The notes under the pieces were generated by a model. The model was not told where the DNA came from. It saw only the letters and a program-made list of their open reading frames with translations, and made no database searches. A program made the translations under genes and the position numbers. From positions 164,798 through 228,797 of the forward strand of contig JANQBS010000042.1 of NCBI GenBank assembly GCA_033085395.1: DNA of 64,000 nucleotides. The letters run 5' to 3'. Source of the DNA: Xanthoparmelia taractica (taxonomy: Eukaryota > Ascomycota > Lecanoromycetes > Lecanorales > Parmeliaceae). The first letter of the stretch is position 1. The number at the start of each line of letters is the position of its first letter. This document shows, piece after piece, positions 32,578 to 44,543 of the stretch.

Positions 32578-34752
32578 CTATCCTTTAGCTTCTTCCCCAA
32601 GCCTTTGCAATGCAACCTCATACTTTTTCCTCTCCTCCCCACTCACATCAACAACCAAATTCCGCCTCATCACCCGCCTACCTGCCCCTCTAACCAACGT
32701 CTCCGACTTCGCAATCCCCTCTTTATCCTTCCAGAACCACTTCCCCTGATTATGCAACACCAATGTTATCGCCTTTCCCTCCTTTCCCGCCCTCGCCGTC
32801 CGCCCCACACGATGCACATAGCTCGTCCCATTCTTCGGCATGTCGTAGTTAATCACTTGCGCCAGGTCCGGTATGTCGAGTCCCCGGGAGGCTCGATCGG
32901 ACGCTATTAGTATAGAGAGCTTTCGCTTGCGGAACGCGACTAGCTTTTTGCGGCCTGGGGCGCCGGAGGAGGATTTGGTGAGGGTGCCGATTTGCCAGGA
33001 TGGACGGAGGAGGGTGAGGAGGCGGGAGAGGCGGAGGGCGTGTTCGTTGCTGGAGGTGAAGATTAGGGTGCCGTGGTTTGAGTTGTTCTCGTGTGTGGGT
33101 GGTTGAGGCGAGAGGTCGGCGGAGTCTGGTGGTGGGTTGGAATTTGAGGAAGAGTCTTCGCTATCTGTCGAACTGTCGCTCTCGCTCGCTTCAGAGACTC
33201 TCGAAGAGATGGGTGAGTACTGGTGGTTTTTGCCGATTTGCGGGTTGGTACCCGATTCGAGCAGTTCGATCAGATACAGCGGCTTATACTGAATGTTGTG
33301 TTCCGGTATGGGGACGCCGTACTCCTGTAAAGTTGCCGGAACCTCTACCCTTGCTCCGTGATCTTCTATGGCTGCCTCTCCGTCGTCTTCCGTGATCTTC
33401 TGATTTTGTCCCTCGAGAACAACCAGCTTCGGCCGCCTGAGGTTCAGTACCATCAACTTGCTGATATCCCTTGTCATCGTCGCACTCAGGATAATCTTGC
33501 GAACCTGTCTTCGTCGAAACAGACGAGAGATATCCAGATGTGGCTGATGTGAGGCATCCGGCGGACGCAAGTACTCCAGACCAGGCAATACAAAATCGAC
33601 CCATTGCTGGAAGCTTTCGTCAAGTAGTCGATCGGCTTCATCGATAACAACCCACTGTACATGCTCTAATGTAAAGCCAGTTGTGGATTGAATGTGTTCA
33701 ACAAGCCGGCCAGGCGTACAGATGAGTATATCGACCTTTGAGGTATATTCAACTACGTGATTATAGAACAATTCAAAGTCATCATTTGACCCAAATTTCT
33801 TGTCAAAGTCCCAGTCCATTAGTTCCTCATCCTCATCGACCTCCTTCTCTTGCTCGGCCCTGTAAGCTTCAGGGTCGTACCTCTGGCCTTTCTCAATAAG
33901 AGTTGTCTGCTCTTCTTTGAGCGACTTGGTTCCGAGGGCTGTTGCGATCTTGAGCCCACTACTAGTACTGCAGATATCAAGGGTCTCTTTCACTTGGTTG
34001 ACAAGTTCCCTAGTAGGAACAACAACCAGACCTCTCAATTTGGTAACTGGCCTGTCGCGTAGACTTTGAACCATGGGTAGAACATACGCGAGCGTCTTTC
34101 CAGATCCTGTGGCTGCCGAGATGCATATGTCTCCAGAGTACTGCTTGGGACCAGGTAGAAGCATCGGGATAACGGCAGATTGGATTGCAAAAGCCGCTGA
34201 GTAGCCTCTCTTTTCCAAAGAAGCGAGAATAGTGTCATGAAATGGGAGGTCTTTGAAAGGCACGGTATCTGTAGAAGAAGCCAATACTGGAGCTTGAAGC
34301 CATTCAGGAAGAGCAGAAAATGCAGATACTTTACGGTCTTGCTTGACCGGAGGAGGTTGCGGCAATGGCTCTAAACCATGTAACTCAACATCGGTTGCTT
34401 GCTCTTGCTCCTCGCCTTGGTCATCTTCTGCCGCGACAGTCCTCTGATCTGTCGATTGAGCAGATTTCTTGGCTGCCTTATCATACCTTTTCAGAACACT
34501 TTTGTGTCTATCACGTATTGCGATGCGATGTTGAAGTTCTTCAGCTTCGGTAGATACTACATGGGATTCCTGATTGTCTTCACCGGTCGCAGGGACATGT
34601 TCTCGCAAGTATTCCTGAGTCTTTTCTTGCTTGGGATTCAGGGTGGGAGCAGACTTGCTCTTTTTCCGCTTCTTTGCCGGGCGTGACGGCTCATCATGAC
34701 CAAAACCCTTGGATTGTGCCGGAATGTACCTGTTGTAAAACAGCGAAGCCAT
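32578..34752 (-). CDS. dbp6: DEAD-box ATP-dependent RNA helicase Dbp6
   Basis: Single exon, 724 residues, starting MASLFYNRYIPAQ, a start typical of filamentous-fungal Dbp6. A Lys-rich N-terminus (PAKKRKKSKSAPT) precedes the Q-motif region. Then come motif I AATGSGKT, Ia VVPTRELVNQV, the TPGRLVEHI motif, motif II VIDEADRLLDE, motif III LSATMT, GTLIFTSSNEHA, ASRGLDIPDLAQVINYDMP and motif VI HRVGRTARAG. An acidic Ser-rich loop (SESDSSTDSEDSSSNS) interrupts the second RecA domain. Dbp6 acts in the nucleolus in early 60S subunit assembly. It is divergent from gpi3 with only 245 bp between starts, so the promoter is shared. Confidence 0.93.
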   Translation of the reverse strand: MASLFYNRYIPAQSKGFGHDEPSRPAKKRKKSKSAPTLNPKQEKTQEYLREHVPATGEDNQESHVVSTEAEELQHRIAIRDRHKSVLKRYDKAAKKSAQSTDQRTVAAEDDQGEEQEQATDVELHGLEPLPQPPPVKQDRKVSAFSALPEWLQAPVLASSTDTVPFKDLPFHDTILASLEKRGYSAAFAIQSAVIPMLLPGPKQYSGDICISAATGSGKTLAYVLPMVQSLRDRPVTKLRGLVVVPTRELVNQVKETLDICSTSSGLKIATALGTKSLKEEQTTLIEKGQRYDPEAYRAEQEKEVDEDEELMDWDFDKKFGSNDDFELFYNHVVEYTSKVDILICTPGRLVEHIQSTTGFTLEHVQWVVIDEADRLLDESFQQWVDFVLPGLEYLRPPDASHQPHLDISRLFRRRQVRKIILSATMTRDISKLMVLNLRRPKLVVLEGQNQKITEDDGEAAIEDHGARVEVPATLQEYGVPIPEHNIQYKPLYLIELLESGTNPQIGKNHQYSPISSRVSEASESDSSTDSEDSSSNSNPPPDSADLSPQPPTHENNSNHGTLIFTSSNEHALRLSRLLTLLRPSWQIGTLTKSSSGAPGRKKLVAFRKRKLSILIASDRASRGLDIPDLAQVINYDMPKNGTSYVHRVGRTARAGKEGKAITLVLHNQGKWFWKDKEGIAKSETLVRGAGRRVMRRNLVVDVSGEERKKYEVALQRLGEEAKG

Positions 34753-34997
34753 ACCAAATCGCAATTCGCTGACGCAGCTCAAAGTCTCAAAGTCTCAACC
34801 CAATATCAAAATCTAGAATTTAACAGCCGCGCTTAGCGCCAAGCGCCGGTTTCAAGCCACGGCGCGTTCAAACTCAAGTTGCAGTCCAGGACTTTGCATC
34901 GTTGCTGTCTGACCAAAAGCATCATTGATTTTCAGAATGTATCTGTCCGACCGCCAAGTCAGATTGACTCAGCCAAGTAAGTCCAGGAGCCTTCACA
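34753..34997. promoter_or_regulatory. Shared divergent promoter of dbp6 and gpi3
   Basis: 245 bp between two ATGs pointing apart. It contains CCAAGCGCC/CGCTTAGCGCC words but no TATA box. The assignment as a bidirectional promoter follows from position only. Confidence 0.6.
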
Positions 34998-36587
34998 ATG
35001 CCATACAATATCGCGATGGTCAGCGACTTCTTTTTCCCCCAACCCGGCGGCGTTGAAAGCCACATCTACCAGCTCTCTACCAAGCTCATCGACCGTGGCC
35101 ACAAGGTCGTCATCATCACCCATGCGTATGAAGGGCGGACTGGTGTTCGGTATCTCACCAATGGACTCAAGGTCTACCATGTACCTTTCTTTGTCATCTA
35201 TAGAGAAACCACCTTTCCAACCGTCTTTTCCTTCTTCCCTATATTCAGAAACATTATTCTCAGAGAGCAAATTGAAATCGTGCATGGGCACGCAAGCTTG
35301 AGTAGTCTGTGTCATGAGGCTATTCTGCATGCCAGGACTATGGGGCTAAGGACAGTCTTTACGGATCATTCACTGTTTGGATTCGCGGATGCTGCAAGTA
35401 TCTTGACGAATAAGCTGCTGAAATTCACTTTGAGCGATGTGGATCATGTAATTGGAGTAAGCCATACTTGGTATGTGACCTTCACTGCGACTGTGAAGCC
35501 TTTGTGCTGAAGTTACAACAGCAAAGAAAACACCGTTCTGCGAGCGTCGTTGGACCCCTTGATGGTCTCAGTGATCCCCAACGCCGTGGTGGCAGAGAAC
35601 TTTCAGCCTTTGGCTCTGCAGAATCGTGCGAACAACCAACAGCTTATCTCGCAGCTTGACGCTCGACCTCCGCCGCCACCGCCTCAACGACTCGGTCCTC
35701 ACGACACAATTACTATCGTCGTAATTTCAAGGCTCTTCTACAACAAAGGCACTGATCTTCTCATCGCAGCCATCCCTCGAATTCTGGCAGCTGACTCGCA
35801 CGTTCGTTTCATCATCGCAGGTTCTGGACCTAAAGCTATAGACCTAGAGCAGATGCTTGAGCAACGCGTCCTTCAAGATCGAGTCGAGTTGCTCGGGCCC
35901 GTTCGGCACGAAGAGGTTCGTGACGTGATGGTGCGAGGTCACATCTACCTACATCCAAGCCTTACGGAAGCCTTCGGCACTGTAATAGTCGAAGCCGCTA
36001 GTTGCGGTCTCTACGTCGTCTGCACCCGTGTTGGCGGCATCCCAGAGGTCTTGCCACCACACATGACAACTTTTGCAAAGCCCGAGGAAGATGACCTAGT
36101 CAATGCTACAGGCAGAGCCATTTCGGCTCTAAGAGCTAACAGGATCCGAACCGAAGGCTTCCATGACCAAGTCAAGAAAATGTACTCCTGGACCAATGTC
36201 GCCGAGCGGACGGAAAGGGTCTACGATGGCATCACTGGTGCGATCAGCGAAGAGGAATTCTACGGCGACGTCTCGGGCGGCGGCTGGTCTGCCACTCGAG
36301 GTAGGGCGGGTGTGCAGAGCTTTGCGCTGGTTGATCGACTGAAGAGGTACTACGGCTGCGGTATCTGGGCCGGCAAGCTCTTTTGTCTTTGTGTCATCAT
36401 CGATTACTTGCTCTTTCAGCTGCTGGAGATGGTGTTCCCGAGAGCCAATATCGACACCTGTAGGAATTGGCCGAAGAAACGGAGGGAGAGCAGGGAACAG
36501 GTTGACGAGGAGTGGGATGAAGCTATGCCTTTGAGGATGGCTAGAAGTCGAGCTTCATCAAGGAGACCTGGAAAGCGGCGCTTTTAG
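34998..36587 (+). CDS. gpi3: GPI-GlcNAc transferase catalytic subunit (Gpi3/Spt14/PIG-A)
   Basis: Exons 34998-35470 and 35522-36587; 512 residues. The start YNIAMVSDFFFPQPGGVESH is nearly invariant in PIG-A. Other sites are IVHGHASLSSLCHEA, TVFTDHSLFGFAD, the donor-binding block PSLTEAFGTVIVEAASCG (E-x7-E of GT4 enzymes) and a C-terminal hydrophobic anchor (FCLCVIIDYLLFQLLEMVF). The enzyme adds GlcNAc from UDP-GlcNAc to phosphatidylinositol on the cytosolic face of the ER, the first step of GPI-anchor synthesis. A proline run (PPPPPP) after LDARP and an Arg/Ser-rich tail are lineage-specific. Confidence 0.95.
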
Positions 36588-36777
36588 CCATAATTTTGCA
36601 GTTGCTGGCGTCATTCTTTTAATGTTTTCGCCATATTGAGCTTGTGCGGCTTTCTCAGTCGTTGATACCCATAGCCATCGTTTAAGCTCAAGATCAGAGC
36701 TCCAATGTATAATTGATCGCACGACAAGAGAATCCCAGCGCCAGAGCGATGCATTGTCTCCATCCCAACCGCACATC

Positions 36778-37730
36778 TCATTTCTTCTTCCCCCCCTCTC
36801 TCCTCCTCTTCCCTCCAGCCGCCCCCCCTTCCCCGCTTCCCCGCCCTCCTCCTCCTCCTCCTCCTCCACTCAACATCCCAGCCAGTCCCCCCACCGGTCC
36901 TCCATCCCCTCCTCCCTGCGCATTCTGCATCTCCTGCATCACGTCCTTCAGGATATTCTCGCTAACCCCGCCTCCACTCAGCGCCGGCGAATGCAGCGGT
37001 ATTATCTCGTTCATTTTCCACCCTTTCGGCACAGCGGGCGGCGGTATGGGAAGTTGTGGTGGTGGCATGCCTTGGATTCGCAGGCGGAGGGGCGATTCGG
37101 CGGTCGTGGGGTGCGCTTTGAGGTGTTGGGAGATTAGGGTGTAGAGGTGGTGTTCTGTAGCAATAAATCAGAACGTTAGCCGTTGTAAACTCTTCGAGTA
37201 AAACTTCTTTGGACTCCCTCCCTAGACACGTCGGCGACAGCTGCGGGGTGTGAAGGACACAAGGATGCACGCGTACTATTCTTCACCCTCGCACTCCTGG
37301 CCCTCCCCCCTTCCTTCACCAGCACCCTTACCCGCCCCGGATTCGCCCAATCCCTCGGATGCGTCTTGCCGGGCTCAAACACCGTCTTCAATCCTAGCAA
37401 TTGTACCGCGTCGACTATTTCCCTCGCTAGTGGGTTCTGGACGGCCTGCGAGGCGCTCACGCGGCGCCCTTCGGAGCGCGTCTTGTTGGCGTCGAAGTAG
37501 AGCGGGTAGAGGCATTGGTGGTGCTTGTGCTCTGGTGGTTGGGGGGGGGTAAAGGACGGGGGTGGTTGTGGTTGTGGTTGTCGGGGTTGGCGAGAAGGGG
37601 GCGCGCGGTGAGAAGGGGGTGGAGGGTTGGCGGCGGGGCGGATGAGGGTGTCGGTGAAGTCGTCGGGGTCTTGCTCTGGGGGGTCGGAGTCGGTGTCGGA
37701 GAGTTCTTCTATTCGGGCGTGTTGGGACAT
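36778..37730 (-). CDS. sec65: Signal recognition particle subunit SRP19 / Sec65
   Basis: Exons (minus) 37730-37277 and 37154-36778; 276 residues. The SRP19 domain is clear: CLYPLYFDANKTRSEGRR, AREIVDAVQLLGLKTVFEP, GKTHPRDWANPGRVRVLVKE, and after the intron KHHLYTLISQHLKAHPTT. SRP19 binds SRP RNA and helps load SRP54 for co-translational targeting to the ER. The N-terminus is acidic, then Pro-rich. The C-terminus has a Gly run and ends KRRREGGKKK. The ATG at 37730 (MSQHARIEELSDTD) is preferred over the upstream in-frame codon at 37841. It converges with gpi3, 190 bp apart. Confidence 0.92.
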
Positions 37731-38659
37731 GATGAGTTTGGAGGAGGCGGGGTGGGCAGATGGTGGAGGCGACGGTGGAAGGGTGCTGTCGTGCTGAGAG
37801 TGAATGGCTTGATGTGTAATAATCTTAGCACTAAGGTACAATATATGGTAGTAACTAGTATAAGTTGCAACAATTGGCAGACAAAGCCATGAGAGTGAGA
37901 CAGCTTTGGAACTTGAACGTGTGCCGTTTTAGCGTGTGAGCTTGAAACGACTCCCAACACAGGATATCATCAGCTTTCGCCCACCAGCTGCTCCAGAATT
38001 CACTAAGCAAACGGCGCTTAAAGGGAAGTGGTACGCCGGCCTAATCGCTAGCAGTTATCTACTCAGTGGTAATCCCAGCCCCTGCAGTGACCCTTTGCCC
38101 TCGTGTTTTGCTGTTTTAGTCCTTGGCGAATATACCTGCTAACGAACAGAACATTGGAACGGACTGGCCAATTCCAATACCAGCGTTGTTTCTCAAAGCC
38201 GACCTATCACGATTATATTGTGTGATACCCAAAAGACTTATTCGGGATCTGGCTTCGCCTTTCGAGATGGCTTTCCGGCCCATAGCAGACCTTTGGGATG
38301 AATAGGAAAAACGGTATCAATGTAACCGTGTACAAGACACGACTTCTCTGACCCATTCGGACCAATTAGAGGCCCCAGAACAGCCTAACAATTGTTGAGG
38401 GCTGAATTGCGCTTGCTGGGATTGGTGCAATATGACACAACCGTACATTAGCAGTTTCTGTTTCAGGGCAAGAGCTGCATACATTGGCCGAGACTGTTCA
38501 GCGCCAGAACACATTTAGTTGGTGATACGGTACAATGGTACTGAACCAATAGTTTACGAAGTTCTCGAGTCTGCAGGGCTGATGGTAACAGCGGACCACT
38601 CCCAATACACTACCTCTACTCCCGTCGCTGGATAGCAAACAATAATCATCGCTCTCGAG
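37731..38659. other. Intergenic, nothing recognised
   Basis: About 0.9 kb between divergent sec65 and fig1. No ORF with family resemblance. Confidence 0.4.
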
Positions 38660-39559
38660 ATGAAATTCCGCTCTTTTGGTGAAATTCGTGAGCGATTGCC
38701 ATTCAGTAAGAAATTCATCTGAATCATGACCGTTTCGCGACTGACTCCCAACAAGTCGGATACCATCATCTGATTATGATGGTATTGGCGACCGCAACTT
38801 GCTTCTTTTGCCTTGTACTCGCAGGATGCTCATCTAGTCGCTCAGGCTTGACCAACATCTATCTCACCGCATTCTCATATCAACAATCGGCAGCCGGAAA
38901 CAATTCGGCAATTCCCCCAAGCCTCAACTCCACGTTCTCTAATTTGGTGGGGGATGTGTCGATGACAATTCGTGCTGGCTACTTCGGCGTATGCATCAGA
39001 TCCGGTAGCCATGATTGGGCTTGCCACAAACACGCCAATGCCTTTGCAACAATTGTTAATGTCACCCAAGACCCGTTGAACCTAGTCTCCAACGCTATAG
39101 TGTTCCGAGAGAGCATCGTCTTTTCAGGCTTGGTGTAAGTGAGAGATCCGCAATATGAGGTTGACATCATTTTGAGGCAATTATAGATTTATCTCCATTG
39201 CCCTCGGCGTCATTTGTACTGCACTCATCGCTACGTTTCCTTCTTGGCACGTAGAGGTCGACGAGGAAGGTTCCGAGAGAGACGTGAAACCCTTTCCGAG
39301 TCAAGCCCTTGGTAAAACCTTATGCGCTATTCTCGCTGCAGCGTTTTTATTCGCTTTGCTGTCGTCCTTATGGCAACACACTGCGGCAGTAGCTTTTACA
39401 ACGACCGTTCAAAACATGGCTTGCGGCACAGTCAAAAGCGAAGTGGGAGCAGCGGCGATAGGGCTTGGTTGGGCATCTCTTGCATTGTACATTGCTGCAT
39501 TTTGCGCAATGGTTGTCATGATTGTTAGCATTCAGCTATTGGACAGACTGACAGATTAG
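38660..39559 (+). CDS. fig1: Fig1-family Ca2+ regulator and membrane fusion protein
   Basis: Exons 38660-38705, 38756-39134, 39187-39559; 265 residues. The 46-nt first exon is supported by the resulting N-terminus RERLPFIGYHHLIMMV, which fits the family better than starting at the internal ATG (38776). Four hydrophobic segments: the first ends in LVLAGCSSS, then an extracellular loop with NIYLTAFSY and the family GYFGVCIR motif plus several N-glycosylation sites, then three more helices near the C-terminus. In yeast Fig1 sits at the plasma membrane, promotes low-affinity calcium influx and cell fusion in mating, and in filamentous fungi it affects sexual development. A short cytosolic loop (HVEVDEEGSERDVKPFPSQ) separates helices 2 and 3. 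Confidence 0.88.
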
Positions 39560-39854
39560 TAGCGCAAGACAGTCAAGGCGCATCTCATTGTACGGGAGCG
39601 TGAGACAAGTATGGTTAGCTCATCAATTCTTTCCAGAAATAGTGTAGTAACCGCGGGGAGAACATGACTGGAGTCTATATATATATGTTGATTCCTTGCA
39701 CAAGTCTTAGGAGCTGAAAGTGGAGACTTGAGAATAAAATACCATAGAAACCTGTTTCGAAATTAGCGCCGTTACCACCACGACTCGATTGGATTTCGCC
39801 CACCCACGTCTCCTTTCCTCCTCGAGTCACATTGGCCCTCAATGGAGATAAGGG

Positions 39855-42411
39855 ATGAACCCAACATCTGGCAATCCAGCTATACAGACCGCCGAGATCG
39901 ATGCACGACACCAACTCCAGCAAATGTCAGGGGCGCTACCTGCAGACGAAATAGACACACTGTCGAGAGATAATTCATCTGCAGGAATCGACGAAACTAC
40001 AATACTGCAGGATGACTACTTCCAACTGTCGCGCGGCTCGCCGGAAACATCACTGGAAGCTCTGGAACGCACTAACCACGTTGCACAAATATCGCCCAAA
40101 TCATCACTAGAAGTCCTCAAGCACGCATCTCATATCAGCCAGATCAGCGCAGACTCCAACATTTTAATTCGGGGCGATACTGATCCTCTGCGAGAGACTT
40201 CGTCAACTATTTCCGTTGAAGGGCCTTCCAATATCCCTCTTCCATCCACGTCCAGTGATAATGTTTCCACGCTGCATCCATCATTGATCTCGTTGCCACC
40301 AAGCTCGATTGAGCCGAGCGAGTCATTTGAAAACGAGAAATTGATTGATTCGTTCTATTTGTATAAGGAGAACAGCTTTCGTCTCTCGGGACACTTTCCT
40401 CACCTTAGAAGCGTATGTTCAGGCAGTCGACATGACAAGGCCAACATTACGATCTTTGACTATGCCGACAGCACCTTACGGGACCGCCGACATCTGTCGA
40501 TTGACTTAATGCCGAAAAACAGAGCACAGTCTCAAGATGTGGCATGCTCAGAGCTGGATGAGTGCCACCACTTTATTTGCTCCATTGATTTGTCTTCTCA
40601 AGTTGACACTAGACTTGTCGTAGTGGAAGACCTCGGTCCGAGTTTGATTAACCTACTTGGTGCGACCTTCGATCTCAGCCCTGGGTTCTTTGAGGAGCAT
40701 CTGTATCGATCAGACTATCGGGGATTTAGGGTTTCCGGACCGTCACCCTCGACTTGGAGAACAAGCAACCTGCAAAAAAATTATGTGAGCTTTGCATGGT
40801 CCAGGCCAGGGGAAAGTTGGAGGCTAGAAATAGAGCCAGGACAATGGGGAGATCTCCTGAGACACGACACTGCTCGTGTAGAGACGGTTACTGAAACATA
40901 TAAGGACGGGTTATGGAGGAAAGTCTCTCACAGGTTTGTGGCCAACACGAACATCTTCCGGCGGTCATCTGAGTTATCGACAAACCCTGCTGGTCACCTA
41001 CCGGACAGAATGCCCTGTGGATGGGAGGAGCGAGCAACCGTGTGCAGCGTAGAATTTAATGGACTTCAATATGGTGCGTGTTGAGTGATCTTGGAATATG
41101 CCAGAGTCAACAGGGCTAATCTACCTGTATATAGTGATACTTTTATTGGACCCTGTACCTCTGATCGAGAAGACAACGAGAGGCGTTGGTGACGCGATGA
41201 ACCCCGTCCTCTTACAAGGTGAGAATGAAAGATACAGTCCATCAAATTGCAAATTTCGTAACGAACACATCAACGTATCGGAGGATCGGTGTCTTCAAAC
41301 CGAGGTACTATCCTCATTCACCCAAATATGCTGCAGGACACCATGGAATTTGGACTATAACTCTCTCCTCAGACAACCCACAACGAATTCCGCAGTCTAT
41401 GAGCAACTATCACCCTTTCAGTCAACAGTGGAAGCATTCGAGAACTGGCTTGCTTCCGCACCCGCCAATGAAGTTGACAAGTATTAAAATCGCCTGGGAC
41501 CTGGATCCATGATCTTTCGAATAGCTCATCAAGACACGGTGGACCTTCTGAAGCTTATGCGCTCGGCAGTCGCTAAGATCGACCGAGCTTCCAGCGATAT
41601 CGAATTGCAGGAAAAAGCGTTGCACTGGAGACGCCGACTTGACGAGTTCCGCGCTCTTCTCGCAAACATCGAGGCATCCTTACAATCATTTGTGGACTTC
41701 CTTCACGCTGATACATCTACCTCGAGAAATGACTCTTGTGCTAAGCTTGACACGGACCCTATTGAATATTTACTCCACGATGCTATCACGGCGATCGAGG
41801 TGCATAAGCAACGAATCACACAAGCGTACTCTTCCTTGACATCGAAGACTCAGATAAGCGATAGCCACCGAAGCATTGCAGAGGCTGAAACAGTAACAAG
41901 ACTGACTGAGCTTGCTTTCCTCTTCATCCCATTGTCCTTCACCACCAGCATATTTGGTATGCAGTTCATCAGCGGGTCAACCCCAGCAACAACGTACATA
42001 GCTGTGGCTTTAGCGCTTACCAGCGGCGCATATCTTCTCCCAATCATCATCGACAGAACCACCGAAAGGAGGTCTGACCTCAGGCGATCAGTCAGAAACA
42101 GAATTACAGCGTATGCCAAGTTGAGAGCAGGCTCGCGTATACCGACTGCTACGTTTCTTCGATGGCTGGTCCATGTCGTGAAACGATATTTGCGGAAATT
42201 TTGGAGATTGAGCTTCCTTGGAGCCACCATCCCAATAATGGTGGTCATACCTCTCCCTATCATCTGGGCAAGCAGCCTCAACATAGGTCTCCAAATCGCC
42301 ACATCTTGTCTTCTGACATCTATACCGACGTTTTTCGTGGGCTCGTACTTTTGGGCGAGATACCTTAAGCGTCAGAGGCATGCAAAAGCGAGAAGTAGCC
42401 CTTACCCATAA
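39855..42411 (+). pseudogene. CorA-like Mg2+ transporter family gene with in-frame stop
   Basis: Exons 39855-41073 and 41135-42411 join in phase (donor GTGCGT, acceptor TATATAG). One in-frame TAA at 41485-41487 interrupts 831 otherwise open codons. No intron with GT-AG and correct length removes it. The N-terminal 170 residues are Ser-rich and polar. A long soluble domain follows, with two near-terminal helices (LAFLFIPLSFTTSIFGMQF and ATTYIAVALALTSGAYLLP) preceded by a helical stalk, as in CorA/Alr proteins. The loop motif is GMQF instead of the usual GMN, as in many fungal CorA-like proteins. The TAA could come from CAA by one C-to-T change. It may be a recent pseudogene, an assembly error or a read-through case. 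Confidence 0.7.
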
Positions 42412-44543
42412 GTGATAACATTGGCAAAAATTGTAAAATAGCGGTCTCCGCCAGACCATCCCTTTACCCTATCAGGAGTACTAGAGTAGGGAGAATTCAA
42501 GGGAAGCCGCACGATATAAGTTTGAATTCAATCCCTTTTCTTTAGCCTGGGCTTCAAGAAATACCTTTTTGACAAGCAATGATTAAGACCCCAGGTTCCA
42601 GATGCAGGTAGAATTGTGTTGGGAGGCGAAGGAGGACCGAGGACCGAGGACTTCGTCGCTATACTGGTCGCTTTTTCACAACCTCGCAGCTAAAAATAGG
42701 TCGATCTCAAGCGAACCCTCCACTAGCTTCTGTCATGAATTCATGTAATTCCCACTTCTTACCGGTCTTGTCGCTGTTTGCACTTTCTCGCCGTTGCATT
42801 GTCAATATGTTGAGCACTTGATAATGAAGCGGCCGTCAAAGCTCTCCCCTACGGCACATAGAGAGTGACGGTGATTGGGACATCAACGGTGCCATTCCGA
42901 CAAGGGCGACCACAACGATGATAATTATTCAACAAATGGTAAAAGAAGGAGAAGCCAAGCGTATGTAGGCAAGAATGACCGTGCAGCGGCAACTTTGCAA
43001 CTTCACTTCTGGAACTCATCTCTACCTGTTAAGGGCAGCAGTATCTTTTGAAGGCACCTAGACCAGTCGACGATGCACCCATGAGCAATCTCACCTCGTT
43101 CGCTTCTCATTACTTATTCCGAGGTTGAAAATGACTAGCAAAATACCGTGAGCTGATTACCATTCTGTGGGAACTTCGCGCGGTTGTGTACTCGCTCTCT
43201 GAGTATTTCCCTTGTATGTTTTAGTGCCGCCATGTTTTCTGGAGTCCCGAAACAGATAATTTTTCATTCAAGGTGCCGCTGTGGCTCTCATCCTTCGCTT
43301 ATCACGAATATCTACATCTGTTTTTGCAACTCGTGCTGCGCTTTATAGAATCACACTCGCGTTTTCTTTACGCTTTCTTCGGCTTCACTCCACGGTCTTC
43401 CTACATACAGAAAGACTGTAGATTCGGGGTTTGGTACCGTATCTTTTTCCATCACCTTATTCCCTTCTTCCAATCTCGCAGCGTATAAATGCTTGTTCAA
43501 TCCTATTGGCTTTCGAGCATACTCTCCATCGTGTCAGCAGCTGCATCGCTTTCAATCTCTTCACCGCGTCAACAGTGAGGCGATCCTGCTACTGGTAACG
43601 AAGATGCAACGAACCTCTTTGCTGATCCAGTTGTTGGCCAGCGGATTTGCCAGGCTTGTCGCTATGAGACTGGTCCAGCTGGTATGCGAAGAGCCTAGAG
43701 TATCAGGACTATACTCTTAGATGACTCTTGGAGAGTGGGGATGAGGCATTTGACTGGTTGTGTCCTTGCCTACCTTTCTCCGCATTGGATGACTCCATGT
43801 AGGTAGAGGTACGTATGCATTGTACAGAAATACCTAAACCCGTGCGGTATCTATTCCGACTGAGCTGGGCATCTTGTATTGGAGAGAGTTCGGGCATCCG
43901 TGCTCCGAATGGACAGCATACACCGGCAACAGTAGATACGCAGACAGACGAGCTACTTTCCCAACGCTGGGGCCAGCGGGCCACATCTTGTGCCCCAGCA
44001 CTGGAAACCTCCCATGCCTGCGCGGCATAGACCTGGAGTGCTAGGCTAGCTATCGATACCTCGGAGGGTTTAGACAAAACGAGGCTAAGGCTGGCAATGA
44101 GATGAAAGAGATCGAACGGTGAGCCATCTACTGGTGATGGGTCCATACTTTTATGGCTTCCTTACGGTCGGAGTTCTTGCTATCGATACTTTACCTTCTC
44201 GATGGTACCGTCATTTGAAAAAAAGGAGGAGTACAGCAACTTCGATCCTGTCGAGCAGGTTCTGCACTTTTCTAGGACACTTGGCTCAATTTGTATCTTG
44301 TAATAAAAACCAAGAGTCGATGCCAAACTTATCTTCAGGTTTATAATACAGAAAGCCTAAGAGTTGGAGTCTTACATTGGATCTAGGGTTATAATACTAA
44401 CAAGGGTTAAAATCAGCTCCTGCTTTAGCTTGTTCCAAGGCCCTTCATCGAGACTTCTTCTTTAAAGCCCGGTCACGAAGGAGTTTGCAGTAAGCTCACG
44501 CTACATCTGAAGTTGTCTATTGGATCTTCTCCCAGTTCCCATC
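42412..44543. other. 2.1 kb without a recognisable gene
   Basis: Short ORFs only. The one with some character is at 43604-43720 (MQRTSLLIQLLASGFARL, 38 codons), too short and unsupported to call. A minus ORF of 145 codons (43709-44146) has no family resemblance. Confidence 0.4.

Noticed and set aside
43709..44146. 145-codon minus ORF
   Set aside because: No domain, no homologue recognised, and codon use looks random.
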